This document shows, one piece after another, positions 59,301 to 64,000 of a DNA stretch of 64,000 nt (within the stretch, counting starts at the first letter, position 1; each line of letters starts with the position of its first letter). The stretch comes from Chlamydomonas reinhardtii. Lineage: Eukaryota; Chlorophyta; Chlorophyceae; Chlamydomonadales; Chlamydomonadaceae. Under the pieces are notes generated by a model. The model saw nothing but the letters and a program-made list of their open reading frames with translations. It did no database searches and was not told the DNA's origin. The stretch lies in contig NC_057015.1 in assembly GCF_000002595.2 (NCBI RefSeq), positions 4,185,955 to 4,249,954 on the forward strand, read 5' to 3'. Made by a program: the position numbers and the translations under genes.

Positions 59301-62300
59301 GCAGAGCTGTGCCTGCGGCCGCCTCTGAGGCCGCCAGCCTCATGCTAGTGAGCCAGTCCAGCATGCAGTCCAGGTAGGCGGTGGGCACGTACGACAGCAG
59401 CGGGCCGGGCTGCGCGGCGGCGGCGGCCAGCAACCGGCCCAGCCAGGCCGCCAGGCACAGCCAGGCCTCCTGCTTCCAGCCGCTGAAGAACACCACCTAT
59501 TGGGGGGAGAGGGGAGCGCAATAGTTGCGCGGAGGGAGGGGAGGAGGGTCAACCGTACGTCCATACTAAATGAGCCCCAGGACGAGGTGATTTCGACCAT
59601 ACCCTAGGAAGCGCCCTTCCGTTCCTCCCTCACCCCCTCCCTGCCCCTCCCTGCCCCTCCCTGCCCCTCCCTGCCCCTCCCTGCCCTTGCCCCCCACCTT
59701 GAGCAGGCTGGCGAAGCGGATGCCTGCCGCCACCTCCTGCCGGAAGAAGTCCCGCGCCTCCTCCAGGTACGACACATAGGCGGCGGCGGCGGGCGAGGCG
59801 GTGGCGGCGCCCGAGGCCACGGCGGCGCGCAGCTGGCGCTCCACCTCCTCCTTGCCACTGAGGCTGGCGGTCAGCGAGCTGGCCGTGTTGTGCATCTGAT
59901 GTGGGCGGCGGCAGGGTGGGGCACCAGGGCGCAGCGGGGCGCATGTTGCGGGCACATGTTGAGGATGCATGGGGTGGGCAGCACTGCAGCAGCACCCGGA
60001 GCAGCACCTGCCTCTGGGGCCGGCTGCCCCGCATCCACGTGCGCTGCTTCAGGGACTCCCCGCAATTATAGCCCCCGCCCCCCTCGGCCGTGTGCAGTCC
60101 AGCCCGGCCGGAGAACATCTCAGCAGCCCACATCCGCCTACGTGCAGCCACGCACGTCCCCTGTACACACCCCGCACATCCCGCGTACGCCCCAAGCGCC
60201 CCCCTGCCCTCACACGCACGCACCATCTTGACGCTGCTGCCGACCTTGAACGCGTACAGCGTCATGGCCGCGTCCACCAGCTGGCCCGCCAGGGCCGGGG
60301 CCGCAGCCACACGGGCCGCCACCCAGGCGTCACACTCACACGGCGGCGGCGGCGCCAGCGCGCCTGGCGCAGCGGCTGTTGCTGTTGCTGCTGTGCCTGC
60401 CGCGGCGGCTGCGGTTGTGGCGGGCAGGGGCGGCGGCGGCGCCACGTGCAGGGGGGCCAGCTGTGCGGGGCAGGTGACGGGCGACTCGCGGCACAGGTGC
60501 GTGACGATGCCGCCCAGCCGCACCAGGCTGTTGACCGGCTCCAGGTCGGCCTGGTGGGCGGTCTGTAGGGAAAAGCGGGGCAGGGTGGTGGTGGTGGGGA
60601 GCAAGGGGGTGTCAGGCAGAACGGGTGAGGTGCGGGTGGTGAGGTGGTTGGGGTATGACTGGGTTGGCAGGAGCGGTAGAGGCCGTAGAGGTGGGCATTT
60701 GGATAGGGTGGCTGCTGGGTACCGATGCATTCAGATGGATAGACATGGGAAGGCAGGAGCGTGGGCCTGTGCTGTTACGGAGCACGCTGGCTGGAGAGGA
60801 GAGGGCTACTCAGGCTGGATTCCTTCGCTTTGACAGTCCCATGCCGTCCACCTGAGTGTATGGCACCCACCTTGACAAACAGCGCCCCGGCGGGGAAGCT
60901 GTTTGTGACGGGCAGCGCGGCGCGAAGCATGCGCAGCAGGGCGAAGTAGGCGCTGATGAGCACCGTGTGGTCTGTGAGGGGGTTGCAAGGATGTTTGCAA
61001 GGGGGGGAAGAGACGATGTGGGTGGCGGAGTTCCAAGCACGACTAGTTGGAGGGAGAGGTGTGTGCGGCGGCACCGAGGCAGGAGTGAGGCATTCCTTCA
61101 GTCAGGCGGAATTGCTCGATCGACGGTGCAGCGACAAGAACTCAAACAGTCGGGATCTCAAGGCAAATACACAAAAAAGCACACAAACACAACGGTGCTA
61201 CGCACCGGACTCACAACCCACGAACAGACCACATGTGCACACGAACACCCTCGCGCACAGACCAACAAATACTCGCACGTGCTCCCTGTGTGCGCGCGTG
61301 TCTCCCCCCCGCCATGTCTCTGCACAGCCACTCACTGGACAGCCCGGGCGGCGGGATGTCTCGTGTGGCCCCGCGGTTCTTGTGCACCAGGTAGCGCAGG
61401 AACTCCACCAGCGCGTCCTCGCGCGGGTCGCCGCCCACACCCGGGCTGCCCAGCAGGCAGCACATCAGCTCGTACTGGCACGCCTCAACCTGGGGCCGGT
61501 GAGGGAGGGTTGTAAATACCAGCCCAAACTAAACCAAACCCAATGCAATAGAGCGAGGAGGAGAGCGTGGCCGATGCTTGACAACGGAGTGGCACGCGAC
61601 AATAGGGGTTGAGGGGATGGGTGCGGCTGAGTTGGCGGCGACAGCTACGAGCCGGAGCTGCAAGCCAAGGCGGTCCGCCGTAGCCATTGGGTGCAGCTAG
61701 GCAGCGTGCCACGTGTCAAGGCTTGCCGAGCCGTGCCCTCTGCCTTTCCTCCCACAGCCACCTCCTCTCTCCCTCCCACTAGCATCTCCTTCCTACCTCC
61801 CACGGGCACCTCCTCCCTCCCTCCCCTCTTCCGAGACACCCACCCGTGCCATGGCCGTGCTGAGCTCCCCCATGGCCGCCCGCATGTGCTCCCGCTCGCC
61901 CGTGAGCTCGGGGCAGCCGCGCCACCACACCGCCGGCAGCAGGCGCTTCAGGTCCTCGGGGCTGGGGCTCTTGCGCGTCAGGAAGGCCTCAAGCACCTTG
62001 TGAGAGCGGCCAGTGGTAGCCGGGAAGGAGGCGGGGGATTGGCGTATTGAGGGAGATTGAGGAGAGCGGCGGTGAGTGGGATGCTACATCAGGACACGTG
62101 TGCAGGCAAACCCTGGGAAAGGCGTGGGCAAGGACACGTGCCCATCCTACCCACTGGAATTTACAACCCACCCACGCACCTCCCACAGGTTCTGGGAGCG
62201 CAGCCACGCCGCCCGCAGCACCGGCCGCTGCGCCACCGCCACCGCCAGAGCCAGGTACGGCCGCGCCGCGCCCGCGCTCGCGGCCGCGCCCAAATTCTCC

Positions 62301-64000
62301 GCACCCACGGACCTGCTGCCGCCCTCGGGCGGCGGCGCGGCGCTGACGCAGCGCTTGGCCAGCACCTCCATGAGACACGCCACCACGGCCGCCAGCACTC
62401 CCGGGTCCAGCGTCAGCTCCAGCAGCTGCAGCAGGTGGCCCAGCGGCCGCCCCGCGCCGCCCGAGCCCGGCCCCAGCACCGTCGCTGCCCCTAGCCCTGA
62501 TGCCAGGTTTGTGCGCTGGTGTGCCTGGTCTGCTGCGGCGTCCTTTTCGGCGGCGGCTGCCAGGCGCAGCAGAGTGGGCGTGAGCACGGCCGCAATGACG
62601 TAGTCATCCAACAGCAGCGGCCCCAGCTGCTCCGCCGCCACAGAGCCCAGCAGCAGCCACGAGTCCCAGCCCAGAGCCAGACTGCCGCTTCTCCCAGCTC
62701 CCGCGCCTGCGCCTGCTGTTCCTGCCCGATCCCCCACGACATCATGTGCGCCTGGGCTGCGCGCCGGGCCCCCGCCCAGCCCCGCCACCAGTCCCCGGCC
62801 CAGCCCGTACACCTCTCCAGAGCCGTCCGCCGCGGGGTCCTTGCCCGGCCCGGTACTACCGCCGGCGCCGCCGCTGGTACCCGCAGCTGTCGCTGCTGCT
62901 GTGCCCGGTGCGGGTTCGAAGCGCGGCTGCACGCAGGTGCCCAGCCGCTCCAAGCAGCCCAACAAGTAGGCCGCCGACTCTACGTCACCGGAGCGCGGCG
63001 GTGCCTGCGGCCACAACAAATGCAGCAACGAGGTCGTTATGCCCGAGCTCCCCAAGTGCGCAGTCAACGGGCCCGGACTGCCGTTGCGCGTGAAAGCCGC
63101 GCCGGGGGAAGGCGCCAGGTCTTCGCCACAGCCTACAGCTAGGCCAGACACTCTAAGCACATCAAGCACACCAGCACACGGCGAACGGTGAGCGGCCTAC
63201 GCCGCCCGTGACACCCGCGTCGCACCTGCACCGGCTGGTACCCGGGCACGGGGTACGTGAGCGGCGTGGCGCCGAAGTTGAGCTCGGCGCGCTCCGCGTG
63301 CGACAGCGACACGGCGGGGAAGTAGGCGAGGTGCGGCTGCAGGCTGCGCACGCGCGCAAAGGCCACGCCCATGCTGCGGCCGTTGCGGTAGAAGGTGGCC
63401 TCGCCGCGGTGCAGGTCCAGGCAGCAGCCGATCACGTCACCCGCAGCCCAGGACTGCGGGCGGAAAAGCGTGTAGGTGGTGTCCGGTCATGGCCCGTTCG
63501 GCTATTCGGCGTAGGGAGGGGCTCAAAGTCGAAGGGGCAAGGTTAGGCTTCGTCTGAGGTGGGCGCCAAGTCACACACCAACATCGCCATGCTGTATACT
63601 TACGGCTTTTAACTGTTCGCAACGACCTGACATTATCCCCGCTCCTCGCCCTTCGGCCCCAGCTCCCTCGCCACCACTGTGTACCGCCGCCGCACCTCGC
63701 CGTAGGGGATGCACTCCACGCTCCACTTCTTCACCCGCTTGCCGTCAAAGGCGTAAGAGTCAGGGCAATCGCCCACACCCTGCGCAAGTGCACATGCACC
63801 AAGGCGACCATGATTCCAAGTATGTCTCATGCGCGCTGCCATGCTGCTTCTTCGTTGGCACACCGCCAGATCGAAACCGACACGCAGGGGAGTGTAACAC
63901 GCGTGCGCCGCTGCTACACTTGCCCTCAAGCCCCGCGCCGGCTACCGCGCTGCAAGCCCACACCGCATCCATGCGGTCTTCCCGGCCTACCTCTTCCGAG
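56361..64000 (-). CDS. KPC1/RKP-type SPRY ubiquitin ligase ending in a U-box (partial, 5' end outside)
   Basis: Homologue of Arabidopsis RKP and animal KPC1/RNF123. Exons: 63991-64000 (cut), 63696-63779, 63226-63453, 62180 to about 63140, 61844-61996, 61336-61489, 60871-60971, 60224-60562, 59698-59895, 58969-59496, 58476-58752, 58047-58281, 57384-57790, 56890-57065, 56361-56516. About 1,330 aa lie in the window. The SPRY domain shows [36 protein letters not shown] and [19 protein letters not shown]-like blocks follow in order: [86 protein letters not shown]. The C terminus is a U-box ([20 protein letters not shown], then [10 protein letters not shown] and TDPFSRTPL), not the family's RING. 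The junction near 63140-63226 is uncertain. Confidence 0.85.
59635..59688. repeat. 10-bp tandem repeat (CCCCTCCCTG) in an intron
   Basis: Five copies in the intron between exons 59698-59895 and 58969-59496, forming a pyrimidine-rich tract upstream (plus coordinates) of the donor. Confidence 0.9.

Overview
The window reads as nuclear DNA of a volvocine green alga, most likely Chlamydomonas reinhardtii or a close relative. The signs are very high GC in coding DNA, genes split by many short GT-AG introns, long CA/GT tracts in introns, TGTAA as the poly(A) signal, Ala/Gly/Pro-rich linkers in proteins, a ciliary central-pair gene, and a nuclear gene for the plastid acetyl-CoA carboxylase alpha-carboxyltransferase. 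Species and chromosome are inference. All exon models were built by hand from reading frame, splice-site phase and family similarity; no transcript evidence was available.

Layout. (1) 651-13924 (-) is CFAP54/FAP54, 19 exons and about 3,225 aa. (2) Diverging from it at 14286 (+) is a 103-aa PET100-like mitochondrial protein, followed 96 bases later by an intronless sterol-4alpha-carboxylate 3-dehydrogenase (15028-16233). The two look like one dicistronic transcript. (3) 17.4-24.7 kb is an accessory region with two tandem paralogues of an unrecognised secreted protein (18140-19753 and 22390-24717, both -), their duplicated flanks, long CA tracts, a 237-bp hAT-like MITE and a 712-bp hAT-like element sitting inside the first coding exon of the second paralogue. 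(4) 26186-30610 (-) is an RS-subfamily SR splicing factor with a 12-nt microexon; it diverges from an F-box plus vWA protein (30900-34502, +). (5) 37384-38533 (-) is a tiny single-pass membrane protein with two homologous alternative last exons; it diverges from a plastid-type aldo-keto reductase (38890-42573, +). (6) 43480-45643 (+) is a histidine-phosphatase (phosphoglycerate mutase-like) protein. (7) 46291-48362 (-) is phosphoribosylanthranilate isomerase, diverging from an ABM-domain plastid protein (48700-50321, +). (8) 51888-55769 (-) is acetyl-CoA carboxylase alpha-carboxyltransferase. (9) 56361-64000 (-) is a KPC1/RKP-type SPRY ubiquitin ligase, cut by the window edge, ending in a U-box where the family has a RING.

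The genes do not form one pathway. Several act in organelles: PET100-like in mitochondria; the AKR, PAI, ABM protein and alpha-carboxyltransferase in the plastid. Four gene pairs share short head-to-head promoters of about 290-360 bp. The observations most worth following are the dicistron with no intervening ATG, the U-box swap in the KPC1/RKP protein, the DNA transposon that may be spliced out as a new intron, and the duplicated terminal exon of the small membrane protein.
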